From the NCBI GenBank assembly GCA_052085365.1, contig JBQDFP010000002.1, forward strand, positions 62,001-126,000: a DNA stretch of 64,000 bases. Reading direction: 5' to 3'. Under the pieces are notes generated by a model. It ran no database searches. It was not told the origin of the DNA and saw only the letters and a list, made by a program, of their open reading frames with translations. The stretch is from Canibacter sp052085365. Lineage in GTDB: Bacteria > Actinomycetota > Actinomycetes > Actinomycetales > Microbacteriaceae. Below, piece after piece: positions 25,526 to 34,474 of this stretch; position 1 is the first letter of the stretch; each line of letters begins with the position of its first letter. A program made the position numbers and the translations under genes.

Positions 25526-25552
25526 TGTCTGCGGGCATATCATTGCGTCACA

Positions 25553-25579
25553 TGGACTAACTGTTATACAGTTAGTCCA
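25553..25579. promoter_or_regulatory. Perfect 27-bp inverted repeat, operator of the hydroxyacid operon
   Basis: Left arm TGGACTAACTGT (25553-25564) and right arm ACAGTTAGTCCA (25568-25579) are exact complements around a TAT centre. It lies about 50 bases before the probable start of the aldehyde dehydrogenase. Its core recurs upstream of the TRAP genes at 12251-12264. The FCD GntR protein encoded in the same operon is the likely ligand. Confidence 0.8.
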
Positions 25580-25630
25580 CGCATGAATTTAAGACGGTGT
25601 CCGATGGGCACACGAGGGGTGGATAACAGC

Positions 25631-27085
25631 GTGGTCAAAGTTGATCTCAGTAGAGTGCCGACAGAACTGTTCATCGATGGTGAATGGCAGCAAGGTCATG
25701 GCGACGAGCCCGTCAAAGTGTTCAACCCCGCAACCGATGAACTCCTTGCAGAGGTAGCAAGTGCGACCGCCACTGACGGAGCGAAAGCGCTTGCTGCAGT
25801 AGAGCGGGCGCAAGAATCCTTCGCAGCAATGCCCGCACGTGAGCGCGCACACATTCTTTTGCGAGCCCATACACTCCTGCTGGAACGACGTGATGAAGTC
25901 GCCGCAGTAATGACCGCTGAAATGGGAAAACCATTCAACGAAGCACGCGGTGAAGTTGACTATTCGGCAAGCTACCTTGAATGGTACGCACATGAAGGAG
26001 TGCGCTTACAGGGCACGCAATCGGAAAGCCCTAGTGGTCGTGGGCAGATTCTCCTCAGCCGTGAACCTGTCGGACCTTCACTGCTCATCACACCGTGGAA
26101 CTTTCCGCTCGCGATGGGGGCTCGAAAAATTGCGCCCGCCATTGCCACCGGATGCGGCGTCATTGTAAAACCCGCCGAAGCAACACCGCTGACAATGTTG
26201 CTGTTTGCAAGCATCCTGCATGAAGCCGGTGCGCCTGCCGGGACTGTAAACGTGTTGACAACAAACAACCCCGGTGACCTCACGTCGCCGCTTCTTGCAT
26301 CGGGGACAATCCGTCACCTGTCGTTCACGGGATCCACCAAAGTGGGCCGTATCTTGCACAACCAGTGCTCAGAGCACATGATTCGCACCTCGCTCGAACT
26401 CGGTGGGAACGCGCCTTTTATTATTTTTGATGACGTGGATGTTGACCGTGCCGTGACCGAAGTGCTCGCAGCAAAACTTCGCAATATGGGGGAAGCCTGC
26501 ACCGCGGCAAACCGAATCTTTGTGCACGAAAGTATTGCCGACGATTTCACACAAAAGCTCGTCGCAAAGTTTGCAGCACTAACTGTTGGTGCCGGTCTCG
26601 AGGCCGGCACCAATATAGGGCCCATGATCGACCACGCAAGTTGCGAACGCATTCAAGAGCTCGTCGAAAATGCGGTCTCCATTGGCGCACAGGTTGCGAT
26701 CGGAGGCACCCTGCCGAAAGTGCGTGGATCATTCTACCCACCCACGGTCCTCACAAACGTGCAGCCTGAATCTCGGCTCATGCGGGAAGAAATCTTCGGC
26801 CCCGTTGCACCGATTGTGACCTTCAGTGACGAAGCGGACGTGATTTCACTTGCAAACAACACCGAATATGGTCTTGCTGGTTACATTATGACCGACAACC
26901 TGGGTCGAGCACTGCGTGTCTCGCGAAAACTCGAGCTGGGAATGGTCGGGATTAACTCGGGAATTATCTCTGATGCAGCGGCCCCGCTCGGTGGCGTCAA
27001 AGCTTCTGGACTCGGGCGCGAAGGCGGAGTGCTGGGAATTGACGAATTCCTGGAGTACAAGTACACCTTTATTCCGCACGAGTAA
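25631..27085 (+). CDS. NAD(P)-dependent aldehyde dehydrogenase, succinate-semialdehyde-type
   Basis: About 484 residues from GTG 25631, which has GAGGGGTGG upstream; ATG 25604 and 25583 are alternatives, and any start before 25580 would run through the operator. ALDH motifs: TPWNFPLAMGARKIAPA, FTGSTKVG, ELGGNAPFIIFDD with the general-base Glu, and GEACTAANR with the catalytic Cys. This Cys context is usual for succinate-semialdehyde and related dehydrogenases. It leads an operon with two 2-hydroxyacid dehydrogenases and a regulator, so it may oxidise a semialdehyde or glycolaldehyde to an acid. Confidence 0.9.
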   Translation: MVKVDLSRVPTELFIDGEWQQGHGDEPVKVFNPATDELLAEVASATATDGAKALAAVERAQESFAAMPARERAHILLRAHTLLLERRDEVAAVMTAEMGKPFNEARGEVDYSASYLEWYAHEGVRLQGTQSESPSGRGQILLSREPVGPSLLITPWNFPLAMGARKIAPAIATGCGVIVKPAEATPLTMLLFASILHEAGAPAGTVNVLTTNNPGDLTSPLLASGTIRHLSFTGSTKVGRILHNQCSEHMIRTSLELGGNAPFIIFDDVDVDRAVTEVLAAKLRNMGEACTAANRIFVHESIADDFTQKLVAKFAALTVGAGLEAGTNIGPMIDHASCERIQELVENAVSIGAQVAIGGTLPKVRGSFYPPTVLTNVQPESRLMREEIFGPVAPIVTFSDEADVISLANNTEYGLAGYIMTDNLGRALRVSRKLELGMVGINSGIISDAAAPLGGVKASGLGREGGVLGIDEFLEYKYTFIPHE

Positions 27086-27097
27086 TACGGTAGAGAC

Positions 27098-30013
27098 ATG
27101 ACTACAACCGCACCAGTGGGGGCCAAACAGAGCCCTGTCGATCGTTTACGTGACTATTTAGACACCGACAACATCGATATTGATACCTCCGAGCATCGTC
27201 TGCAGGCCTACTCGTATGACGCGTCGAACTATCGACTGCGGCCGGCAGGGGTGCTTTTTCCACGCAGTGCCGAAGACATCTGCGATGTGTTGCGCGCCGC
27301 GGACCGTGCAGACGTTTCGGTCACTTTCCGTGGTGGCGGTACTTCAATGGCAGGCAATGCGATCGGTGAGGGCCTCGTCATTGACCTGTCCCGCAATATG
27401 GGCCGCGTGGGCGATATTGATGAAACGGAACAGTCCGTGTGGGTTGACGCGGGCGTGGTGTTGAGTGAACTGCGTACCCACGTTGAACGAGTCACAGACG
27501 GGAAGCTCTCCTTTGCGCCAGACCCTTCGTCACACACACGTGCTTCAGTGGGTGGATCAATCGGGAACGACGCATGTGGCAACCACTCTGTTGCGTACGG
27601 ACGTATGTCTCACCACGTACATGAAATTGAATTGATTACTGTCGATGGTGCGCGCTTATGTGCAGGCGCCGGATTTGTACGTGCAATCGACGAGAGTGAT
27701 ACGTTCTCGGTAGACCGGGCACGCCAGATCAGTGAGGACCTTGAGGACCTCGCCGCAGATAACCTCGCTGCCCTTCGTACGGAACTTCAAACGATTCCAC
27801 GCCAAGTTTCGGGCTACCACCTCGGGCATTTGCTGCCCGAAAACGGGTTCAATGTGGCTCAGGCACTCGCGGGCAGCGAAGGCACGTGCGCGGTCATTAC
27901 GCGTGCAAAAGTCGGTCTCGTGCAAAAACCCGGGCCGACCGCGTTGGTGTGCTTCGGTTACGACTCGACGATCGATTCGGCGAAAGACGTGATGCCGACC
28001 CTCTCGTTCTCACCGAGTGCCATTGAAGGACTTGACGCATCCATTGTTGAGATTATGCGGTTCCGCAGAGGTGAAGCGAGCGTCAGCTCACTGCCCGAAG
28101 GTAAAGCGTACGTCATCGTCGAGTTCTCGGCGGACACGATCGAGGCCGCAGCTGAGCAGTGCGAACAACTGGTCGAAAAGCTCCGTGGCGAAGGCCGCAT
28201 GCGCGATCACATTATTGTGACCGACCCGACCGATCGAGCCAAACTTTGGAAAGTGCGTGAGGACGGTGCCGGTCTCTCCTCGAAACGACTGGACGGTGTG
28301 CAAACTTGGCCCGGCTGGGAGGACTCGGCTGTCGCACCAGAAAACCTTGCGGCCTACCTGACCGATTTGCTCCCACTTATCGAACGCCATGGTTATACCG
28401 CCTCAATGTACGGTCACTTTGGGGCCGGGTGCATGCATATGCGTGTCGATTTTGAACTCAGAAGCGAAGCCGGGCGTGAGAACTTTACAAACTTTATGCG
28501 GTCGGCTGCAGAAATCGTGGTTGAACACGGCGGTTCACTCTCAGGCGAACACGGTGACGGCCGGGCCCGCAGTGAACTGCTCGAACTCATGTACTCACCC
28601 AACATGATGCACCTGTTTGCCCGATTCAAACAGGTGTGGGACCCAAAAAACTTGCTCAACCCCGGCATCATGGTCAACCCAGATTCGTACAGCGACTCAC
28701 TCGCCCTCGAAGGGCTCCCTGAACCCGATCATGAAGGCGGCCCTTCAGGGCACGGTAAACTCATCGGCACCTTCGTAGGGAACGCACACGCGTGCATCGG
28801 TGTGGGGCGCTGCCGGTCAGTTTCCGGTGGATTCATGTGCCCGAGCTACCGTGCAACTAAAGACGAAAAAGATTCGACCCGCGGCCGGGCACGAGTGCTT
28901 CAAGAGCTCGTCAGAAGCAACGGCACTAGCCAGGGTGGCTGGGATCGACCTGAAGTACGTGACGCGCTCGACCTGTGCCTGTCTTGTAAAGCGTGCTCCA
29001 CAGATTGCCCAACCGGCGTGGATATTGCCGAAGCAAAATCTGAATTGATTCAAGATCACTACCGTGGCAAGATCCGCCCATTCACCCACTACAGCATCGG
29101 TTGGCTCCCCAGGTGGCTGCCCATGATTACTCGCATGAGCGCGATCGCAAACATTGGTGCACGCATCAAACCGCTGCGGTGGATTGCCGACAAACTGGGC
29201 ATCAGCGCTCGCCGCAAGCTGCCGCAGTTCGCCCCGAACCGTGACCTGAAGAAGCGGCAGCAAGAAGCCAACTTTGCTGAACGGAGCGAAGCAGATGTGC
29301 TGCTGTTTGCCGACAGTTTCACGAAAGCGTTTCGTCCTGAGGTGATTCCAGCAGCGGCGCGAGTCTTGCGTAGCACGGACCAGTCCGTGGGCTGCACGCA
29401 AGACGCCTGCTGTGGCTTGACCTGGATATCCACCGGTCAGCGAGATGCCGCAGCAAAACGACTTGGTTCCCTTATCTCGAAGTTTGATGATGGCACTGAC
29501 CGTGACATCGTTGTACTCGAACCCAGCTGTGCTGCGGCAATCAGAGACGACGGGCCGAAGCTCGTTGGCGGTGAAGCAGCCACACGTGTTGCAAAGCGTG
29601 TGCGTTCCTTTGGTCTCGCCATCGATGAGGCAATGGCGAAGGGCTGGCGCCCGGCTACGCAGCCGCCTGAGTCCGCCGTGGTTCAGACTCACTGTCACGA
29701 ACACGCCGTGTTCGGTTCGCAGTCTCAGCGCAAGGTATTGAACGCGTGGGGGGTGTCGAATGTGACCGAATCATCTTCGTGCTGTGGGGTTGCGGGGAAC
29801 TTCGGCTTTGAGTCAGAACATTTCGACGTGTCTATGAAAGTTGCGGAGCATTCGATCATTCCGGCGCTTGAAGCCGGTGGATCTGACGCGCTTGTCCTGG
29901 CTGATGGCTTTAGTTGTGCGATGCAGATTTCGCAGGTTGATGAGCTTGCAGCGAGCGAACACTTAGCGGTTGCGCTCGATGCGGGTGTCGAAGATAGAGC
30001 AGATGAGTCATGA
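27098..30013 (+). CDS. FAD/iron-sulfur D-2-hydroxyacid dehydrogenase (fused GlcD-GlpC type)
   Basis: 971 residues, close in size to YdiJ-type D-2-hydroxyglutarate/D-lactate dehydrogenases. The N-terminal PCMH FAD domain has VTFRGGGTSMAGNAIGEG and SVGGSIGNDACGNHSVAYGR; the FAD-oxidase C-domain has YGHFGAGCMHMRVDFE and LSGEHGDGRARSELL. Iron-sulfur ligands follow: CIGVGRCR..MCPSY and CLSCKACSTDCPTGVD, then two Cys-rich CCG units (QDACCGLTW and SSSCCGVAGNFG) as in GlpC/HdrB. Expected to pass electrons to quinone at the membrane. The stop overlaps the GntR start (ATGA). The exact hydroxyacid is unknown. Confidence 0.9.
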   Translation: MTTTAPVGAKQSPVDRLRDYLDTDNIDIDTSEHRLQAYSYDASNYRLRPAGVLFPRSAEDICDVLRAADRADVSVTFRGGGTSMAGNAIGEGLVIDLSRNMGRVGDIDETEQSVWVDAGVVLSELRTHVERVTDGKLSFAPDPSSHTRASVGGSIGNDACGNHSVAYGRMSHHVHEIELITVDGARLCAGAGFVRAIDESDTFSVDRARQISEDLEDLAADNLAALRTELQTIPRQVSGYHLGHLLPENGFNVAQALAGSEGTCAVITRAKVGLVQKPGPTALVCFGYDSTIDSAKDVMPTLSFSPSAIEGLDASIVEIMRFRRGEASVSSLPEGKAYVIVEFSADTIEAAAEQCEQLVEKLRGEGRMRDHIIVTDPTDRAKLWKVREDGAGLSSKRLDGVQTWPGWEDSAVAPENLAAYLTDLLPLIERHGYTASMYGHFGAGCMHMRVDFELRSEAGRENFTNFMRSAAEIVVEHGGSLSGEHGDGRARSELLELMYSPNMMHLFARFKQVWDPKNLLNPGIMVNPDSYSDSLALEGLPEPDHEGGPSGHGKLIGTFVGNAHACIGVGRCRSVSGGFMCPSYRATKDEKDSTRGRARVLQELVRSNGTSQGGWDRPEVRDALDLCLSCKACSTDCPTGVDIAEAKSELIQDHYRGKIRPFTHYSIGWLPRWLPMITRMSAIANIGARIKPLRWIADKLGISARRKLPQFAPNRDLKKRQQEANFAERSEADVLLFADSFTKAFRPEVIPAAARVLRSTDQSVGCTQDACCGLTWISTGQRDAAAKRLGSLISKFDDGTDRDIVVLEPSCAAAIRDDGPKLVGGEAATRVAKRVRSFGLAIDEAMAKGWRPATQPPESAVVQTHCHEHAVFGSQSQRKVLNAWGVSNVTESSSCCGVAGNFGFESEHFDVSMKVAEHSIIPALEAGGSDALVLADGFSCAMQISQVDELAASEHLAVALDAGVEDRADES

Positions 30014-30672
30014 CCGATGCCAATGTAGAACAGCTCGTTACTGTGTCCGTCGTTGACGCGGCGAGTAACAGTTTGCGTGAACGGCTCTTCGCTGGTGAAT
30101 TCCAAGCGGGCGAAGAGCTGAAAGACACTGAGATTGCTGCACGGTACGGCATTGCACGGCCGACCGCGCGAGCTGTGGTGCAACAGTTGGTGAGCGAGGG
30201 GCTGCTCGAGCGACACCCAGGGCACAGTGCACGCGTGCGCACGTTCCGTCCTGAAGAAGTCACTGACATATACCGTATTCGCGTACTCATCGAGCTTGAT
30301 GCCGTGCGTGAAATTAAAGCGAAAGCGTTGCCGCTTGACAATATTGCCGAAGCGCTCGAAGGGTTTCGCACCCTGCATCTGGCGAATGAAGACTGGACCC
30401 GGATCGCTGAAGCGGATGTCGCTTTCCATTCGAGTGTTGTTGCGACGACCGGCTCACCTCGGTTAACAGCATCTTTTGCGAGCATCGCAACCGAAATACG
30501 GCTGTTGATTGCGGTTTTGAAAGAACAGTATTCAGGTGGAGCGCCGCTCTTTCGAGAGCATGAAGAGCTTTTTGAATTACTGCAGTCAGGCTCTCTGACG
30601 GAGGCACTCGCAGCGTGGACTGACCATCTCGACTCCGCTGAATCATTCCTGTCCCAGCATCTCGCCTCATGA
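30010..30672 (+). CDS. GntR-family (FCD) transcriptional regulator
   Basis: 220 residues. The N-terminal winged helix is present (SLRERLFAGEFQAGEELKDTEIAARYGIARPTARAVVQQLVSEGLLE, in part). The all-helical FCD domain carries the metal-site histidines in ADVAFHSSVV, FREHEELFELL and WTDHLDSAE. It is translationally coupled on both sides. Likely senses a 2-hydroxyacid or related acid and binds the palindrome at 25553-25579, and its copy in front of the TRAP genes. Confidence 0.88.
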   Translation: MTDANVEQLVTVSVVDAASNSLRERLFAGEFQAGEELKDTEIAARYGIARPTARAVVQQLVSEGLLERHPGHSARVRTFRPEEVTDIYRIRVLIELDAVREIKAKALPLDNIAEALEGFRTLHLANEDWTRIAEADVAFHSSVVATTGSPRLTASFASIATEIRLLIAVLKEQYSGGAPLFREHEELFELLQSGSLTEALAAWTDHLDSAESFLSQHLAS

Positions 30673-31649
30673 CGCCAAACGTATTGGTCGCGTTGGGTGA
30701 GGATGCTCAAAAACCTGACGGTGCTGAACTGCTTGATGCGGTCGCGAGACCAATCTATGTGCGCACGAGTGGGGAGTATCTTTCAGCGCGTGAGCGCGCC
30801 GAGGTGATGTTTGTGTGCGATTTGAACACCCCGTTCGTGCGTGAGCACGGGCCCGGGCGTTTGGCATGGATCCACACGAATAGCATTGGTGTGAATGCGG
30901 TAGCAACCCCTGAGGTGGCTGCCGCAGGGACGCAGGTGTCCAATACGCGCGGAGTTTTTGAACGCCCCATGGCGGAGTTTGTGCTCAGCAGCATTCTTGC
31001 CCAGAGCCAACTGCTGCGGCAGGCGCACCAGTTCCAGGCTGAGAAAAGATGGCAACAACGCACAGTTGGGTTGATTCGAGACCGTCACGTCGTCGTCATA
31101 GGTGCCGGCGGCGTCGGCGTAGCGATCGCGCGTCTCTTGCGTCGTGTCGATATGCGGGTCAGCATAGTTGGCCGCACGCGGCGTCAAGATACTCGCAGCG
31201 TTGATGGCGCGCCACTTGGGCTCGTGCACGGGATGGATGAGCTGGGCGCATTGCTTGCTGAAGCGGATGATGTGGTGCTTGCGGCTCCGCTTACGAATGA
31301 AACTCGCGGGCTGATAGGTAGACCGGAGCTGCGGCTCATGAAGCCCACGTCGCATTTTGTGAATGTCGGGCGTGGAGCACTGGTCGACGAAGCCGCACTA
31401 CGAGAGGCGCTTGAGAGTGAATGGATCACTCACGCCACGCTTGATGTCTTCGATGTGGAACCGTTGCCGAATGAACACCCATTTTGGACTATGCCAAATG
31501 TGACGGTATCACCGCACCAGTCCGCCGTGTACGCGGCGTGGCAAGAAGACGTCACCCGGTTGTTTATTCAGAATTTGAAACGTTGGCTGCGTGGTGAACC
31601 GCTTGAAAATCCGGTCAGTGTGTCCGAATTTCTGGCGGTAAGTAGCTAG
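30669..31649 (+). CDS. NAD-dependent D-isomer 2-hydroxyacid dehydrogenase
   Basis: 326 residues. The Rossmann loop VVIGAGGVGVAIARLL lies at about 139-154. Catalytic residues are in NVGRGALVDEAAL (Arg), DVFDVEPLP (Glu) and VSPHQSA (His). ATG overlaps the regulator stop (ATGA); the end overlaps the convergent AsnC-type gene by four bases. It may reduce a 2-ketoacid or oxidise the same hydroxyacid as the flavoprotein, giving the operon both a NAD-linked and a quinone-linked enzyme. Confidence 0.9.
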   Translation: MTPNVLVALGEDAQKPDGAELLDAVARPIYVRTSGEYLSARERAEVMFVCDLNTPFVREHGPGRLAWIHTNSIGVNAVATPEVAAAGTQVSNTRGVFERPMAEFVLSSILAQSQLLRQAHQFQAEKRWQQRTVGLIRDRHVVVIGAGGVGVAIARLLRRVDMRVSIVGRTRRQDTRSVDGAPLGLVHGMDELGALLAEADDVVLAAPLTNETRGLIGRPELRLMKPTSHFVNVGRGALVDEAALREALESEWITHATLDVFDVEPLPNEHPFWTMPNVTVSPHQSAVYAAWQEDVTRLFIQNLKRWLRGEPLENPVSVSEFLAVSS

Positions 31650-32635
31650 GCTCGCCCGGACGCTGGGAACAGCCAGTCGGGTCCAGCAACTCGCTGATAG
31701 CGCGTTCCTGAAACCACGTTCCACACCCGCTTGTAGGTATCTGATTCGAGCAGAGTCTCGACGCTGCGTGCACCGGGCAGCTCTCCAAGCACTTCGGTCA
31801 TGAACGCGAAGGTGTCAGTGTGTCGGGGCAGCACAAACTGCCCAATGAGATTTCGATTGCCGGCGGTCGCCCAAAGCGTTTTTGTTGCGGGGTTATTTGC
31901 CAAAATTTTCGCAGCTTCAGGCACTTTCGACGGCTCAACCTCAAGCAGCGTCCAAAATTTGGCTTCGAACCCGAGTACTTGTGGTTCGACGAGAATGCGA
32001 AGTGACACAATATCGTCATCGAGAAGGCGGTTCACGATTCGCTTCACGGTGTTTTCAGATCTGCTGCTCTCTGCTGCAAGTGACGAAAACGAGGTGCGGC
32101 CGTTTTCAAGTAGCCGGCTCATGACCTGTTGTTCATCAACGGAAAGCTCTATGTGATCAGTGCGGGTTTGCGTATCGATAATGCGAGAAGCTGTGCCGGG
32201 CAGCCAGTCTTGTCCAGACGTATAAGTGTGAGTGACCACGAATGCTTCAGAGTTCACACTGAAACGGTCACCAATGTCTGAAATGATTTGCCTCAGGTCC
32301 GGCAGTGATTTGGGCACAACCTCTGCAAGGCAGTGCGCGGAGCCCACCGTGGCTGCGAGATAGCGCACATGGGGATGGTTTTTGAGATGGTCGTGGAATT
32401 CAGGCGACAGTGCATCGCGTCCCCGATATTTCAATAACGCTGGCGGGCCGTAACCGAGTTTCGAGACGTCGGTTCGACCTATGATCCGGATGAGGCCCCG
32501 GTTAATGAGCGACTCATAGTGCCGTCGTACAGTGCTGACTGAACTGCCAATTTCGGCCGCAACCTTCTGCCAGGATGCGCGACCGTCTCCATATAAAACG
32601 GTCAGAATATCCCGGTCAACATCGTCGAGTTCCAT
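31646..32635 (-). CDS. Double-domain Lrp/AsnC-family regulator
   Basis: About 329 residues, twice the usual AsnC length. The first unit begins MELDDVDRDILTVLYGDGR with a helix-turn-helix (QKVAAEIGSSVSTVRRHYESL). The second begins HIELSVDEQQVMSRLLENGR with its own helix-turn-helix (LAAESSRSENTVKRIVNRLL); each is followed by a RAM-like ligand half. I chose ATG 32635; ATG 32665 is in frame but overlaps a palindrome. Divergent from an amino-acid importer and flavin oxidase, which it probably controls. Confidence 0.85.
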   Translation of the reverse strand: MELDDVDRDILTVLYGDGRASWQKVAAEIGSSVSTVRRHYESLINRGLIRIIGRTDVSKLGYGPPALLKYRGRDALSPEFHDHLKNHPHVRYLAATVGSAHCLAEVVPKSLPDLRQIISDIGDRFSVNSEAFVVTHTYTSGQDWLPGTASRIIDTQTRTDHIELSVDEQQVMSRLLENGRTSFSSLAAESSRSENTVKRIVNRLLDDDIVSLRILVEPQVLGFEAKFWTLLEVEPSKVPEAAKILANNPATKTLWATAGNRNLIGQFVLPRHTDTFAFMTEVLGELPGARSVETLLESDTYKRVWNVVSGTRYQRVAGPDWLFPASGRA

Positions 32636-32659
32636 GAGTGTATTCTGCCAAATATTTGT

Positions 32660-32671
32660 GTTCATGTGAAC
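32660..32671. promoter_or_regulatory. Palindrome GTTCATGTGAAC near the AsnC start
   Basis: A perfect 12-base palindrome lies 25 bases upstream of the chosen AsnC-type start and covers the alternative ATG. TTTGAATT and AAATTCA form a second loose inverted repeat about 20 bases further on (32687-32707). Both are candidates for autoregulation. Confidence 0.4.
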
Positions 32672-32722
32672 GTTTCCGCCAAATAGTTTGAATTAAATAA
32701 TCAAATTCATCAAAAGTCACCC

Positions 32723-32752
32723 TTGACATGATGCATTTGATTTGGTTGTATT
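32723..32752 (+). promoter_or_regulatory. Probable promoter of the amino-acid importer
   Basis: TTGACA at 32723-32728 and TGTATT at 32747-32752, 18 bases apart, form a good sigma-70-type pair about 60 bases upstream of the receptor start. Confidence 0.55.
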
Positions 32753-32812
32753 AGGACACGCTTTACCAATTTGTGGCGTATCAAAGACGATCCGAGCCGA
32801 ATCGAGGACCAA

Positions 32813-33607
32813 ATGGCCATCCTGTCTTCACAACGTAAAAACGTGCGACTCTTCTCCCTTGTAAGCGTAGCTGCAGTCGCAGCTCTGGTGGCGACCGGCT
32901 GCAGTGGCAGCGGCGGAGGAACCACCGTTGATGAAAACTGTGAACCTATCGCAGACGTGAAAACCATTAGCGAAGGAAAGCTCAAGGCTGTTGTAGCTGA
33001 GCACCCACCATTCGTCACAAACGAAACCGGCGAACCGTCGGGAATCGAGGGCGAGTTACTGAAAAAGATTGCTGCGGACCTGTGCCTCGAGCTTGACACT
33101 CAGGTGACTTCATTCGCCGGCGCTATTGAAGGTTTGCAGAATAACCGTGCGGACCTGTCATCGAGTAACTGGACCGTCAACGATGAGCGGCGGGAGCTCT
33201 TTGAAGTCAGTGAACCTATGTACGAAAGCCGCATGGGCATCGTGACCAAGGGTGAAGACTGGGATACCCCGGAGGAACTCGAAGGGAAAAAGATTGGCAC
33301 CCCACAGGGATACCTCTGGAATGAACAGCTGAAAGACGTGTTCGGTAGCAACGTCGTCGAACTGCAATCTGACGTGGCAGTGATTGACGATGTGAAGGCG
33401 GGACGCATTGATGCCGGCATCGTGAACAACCACGCGAACTCATGGCGACTGACCCAAGACCAGTACAAAGACCTCAGCCTTACTACGATGCAGACGACAG
33501 ACAAGCTCCCGCACACTCAGCAGGATGCGCTCGCTGTCGTCCTGATTAAGAAGGGCGAAACTGATGTGCGTGATGCAGTGAACTTGGTCATTGAGGACTA
33601 CATCTAA
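32813..33607 (+). CDS. Polar amino-acid ABC substrate-binding lipoprotein, ended early by an in-frame TAA
   Basis: 264 residues as read. The signal peptide ends in VATGC (Cys about 30). The family-3 receptor fold is seen in ISEGKLKAVVAEHPPFVTNETGEPSGIEGELLKKIA (in part), NNRADLSSSNWTVNDERRE and GKKIGTPQGYLW. ATG 32813 follows GAGGA. The reading stops at TAA 33605-33607 right after NLVIEDYI. The same frame then continues for 23 sensible codons (SGEMQEQFEEYG...) to a second TAA, which looks like the natural C-terminus. The last helix would be lost. May be a recent nonsense mutation, readthrough or a base error. Confidence 0.85.
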   Translation: MAILSSQRKNVRLFSLVSVAAVAALVATGCSGSGGGTTVDENCEPIADVKTISEGKLKAVVAEHPPFVTNETGEPSGIEGELLKKIAADLCLELDTQVTSFAGAIEGLQNNRADLSSSNWTVNDERRELFEVSEPMYESRMGIVTKGEDWDTPEELEGKKIGTPQGYLWNEQLKDVFGSNVVELQSDVAVIDDVKAGRIDAGIVNNHANSWRLTQDQYKDLSLTTMQTTDKLPHTQQDALAVVLIKKGETDVRDAVNLVIEDYI

Positions 33608-33679
33608 TCGGGTGAAATGCAGGAGCAGTTCGAGGAATACGGACTCGACCCGCAGTTCATTTACTCCGACGAATCCTAA
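33608..33679 (+). other. Orphan in-frame C-terminus of the amino-acid receptor
   Basis: Directly after the TAA at 33605, the same frame encodes 23 residues (SGEMQEQFEEYGLDPQF, then IYSDES) and a TAA at 33677-33679. The composition matches the end of polar amino-acid receptors, and there is no start codon or ribosome site of its own. Confidence 0.75.
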
Positions 33680-33709
33680 TTAACTCACAGCTGCCGAGGG
33701 AGGTGGGAT

Positions 33710-34474
33710 ATGAACCACGAGTCAAAGATCCTGTTGGACGCCAACAAGATTACGAAAACGTACGGTGAGAACGAAGTACTGAAGGGTATCTCGCTCAAAG
33801 TTCACGCCGGTGAAGTTATTGCCCTGATTGGGCCAAGTGGTGCCGGGAAGAGCACCTTCCTCAGGTGTCTCAACTACCTTGAGCGCCCCACGGATGGTGG
33901 GCTCACGCTCAACGGGGAAGAAGTCTTTACCGACCCGCTCAATCCCACAACTGAGGAACTCGTGACCCTGCGTCGTCGAGTCGGCATGGTGTTTCAGAGC
34001 TTTAACCTGTTTCCACATTTGAGTGTCCTGCAGAACATTGTGCTCGCGCAAACTCTGAACGGGAAACGCTCAAAAAAAGATGCGGAAGAGTACGCAATGA
34101 AGCTGCTCACTCAGGTGGGTCTTCCCGACAAAGCCTCGGCGAAGCCTTCTGAGTGTTCAGGCGGACAGCAACAGCGAATCGCAATCGCCCGAGCGCTCGC
34201 GCTCGACCCTGAAATCATGCTGTTTGATGAGCCAACCTCCGCGCTTGACCCAGAGATTGCTGACGGAGTACTGAACGTCATGCGAGATCTCGCCGACGCA
34301 GGTATGACCATGATTGTGGTCACTCACGAGATGCGCTTCGCTGAAAAAGTTGCGGATCGAGTGCTGCTGCTTGACCAAGGGCGCATTCTCGAGGAAGGGC
34401 CTCCATCGCAGCTGTTTGGAAGCCCGAAAGAGGAACGCACGCGGACGTTCCTGCAGGCGGTGCTGAACCGATGA
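33710..34474 (+). CDS. Polar amino-acid ABC transporter ATP-binding protein
   Basis: 254 residues, GlnQ/HisP type. Walker A GPSGAGKST, Q-loop FQSFNLFPHLSV, signature SGGQQQRIAIARAL (with C in place of L in CSGGQ), Walker B IMLFDEPTSALDPE and switch THEMRFAEKVADRV. GGGAGGTGGG stands just before ATG 33710. The stop overlaps the first permease (ATGA). Confidence 0.93.
   Translation: MNHESKILLDANKITKTYGENEVLKGISLKVHAGEVIALIGPSGAGKSTFLRCLNYLERPTDGGLTLNGEEVFTDPLNPTTEELVTLRRRVGMVFQSFNLFPHLSVLQNIVLAQTLNGKRSKKDAEEYAMKLLTQVGLPDKASAKPSECSGGQQQRIAIARALALDPEIMLFDEPTSALDPEIADGVLNVMRDLADAGMTMIVVTHEMRFAEKVADRVLLLDQGRILEEGPPSQLFGSPKEERTRTFLQAVLNR

Noticed and set aside
25403..25630. Upstream extension of the aldehyde dehydrogenase frame
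   Set aside because: It would translate through the SDR end, the terminator and the 27-bp operator; a start at 25631, 25604 or 25583 is more sensible.
28817..29704. A 295-codon open frame on the minus strand inside the hydroxyacid dehydrogenase gene
   Set aside because: It is fully antisense to a well-conserved protein with iron-sulfur motifs, has low-complexity Arg/Cys/His composition and matches no family.
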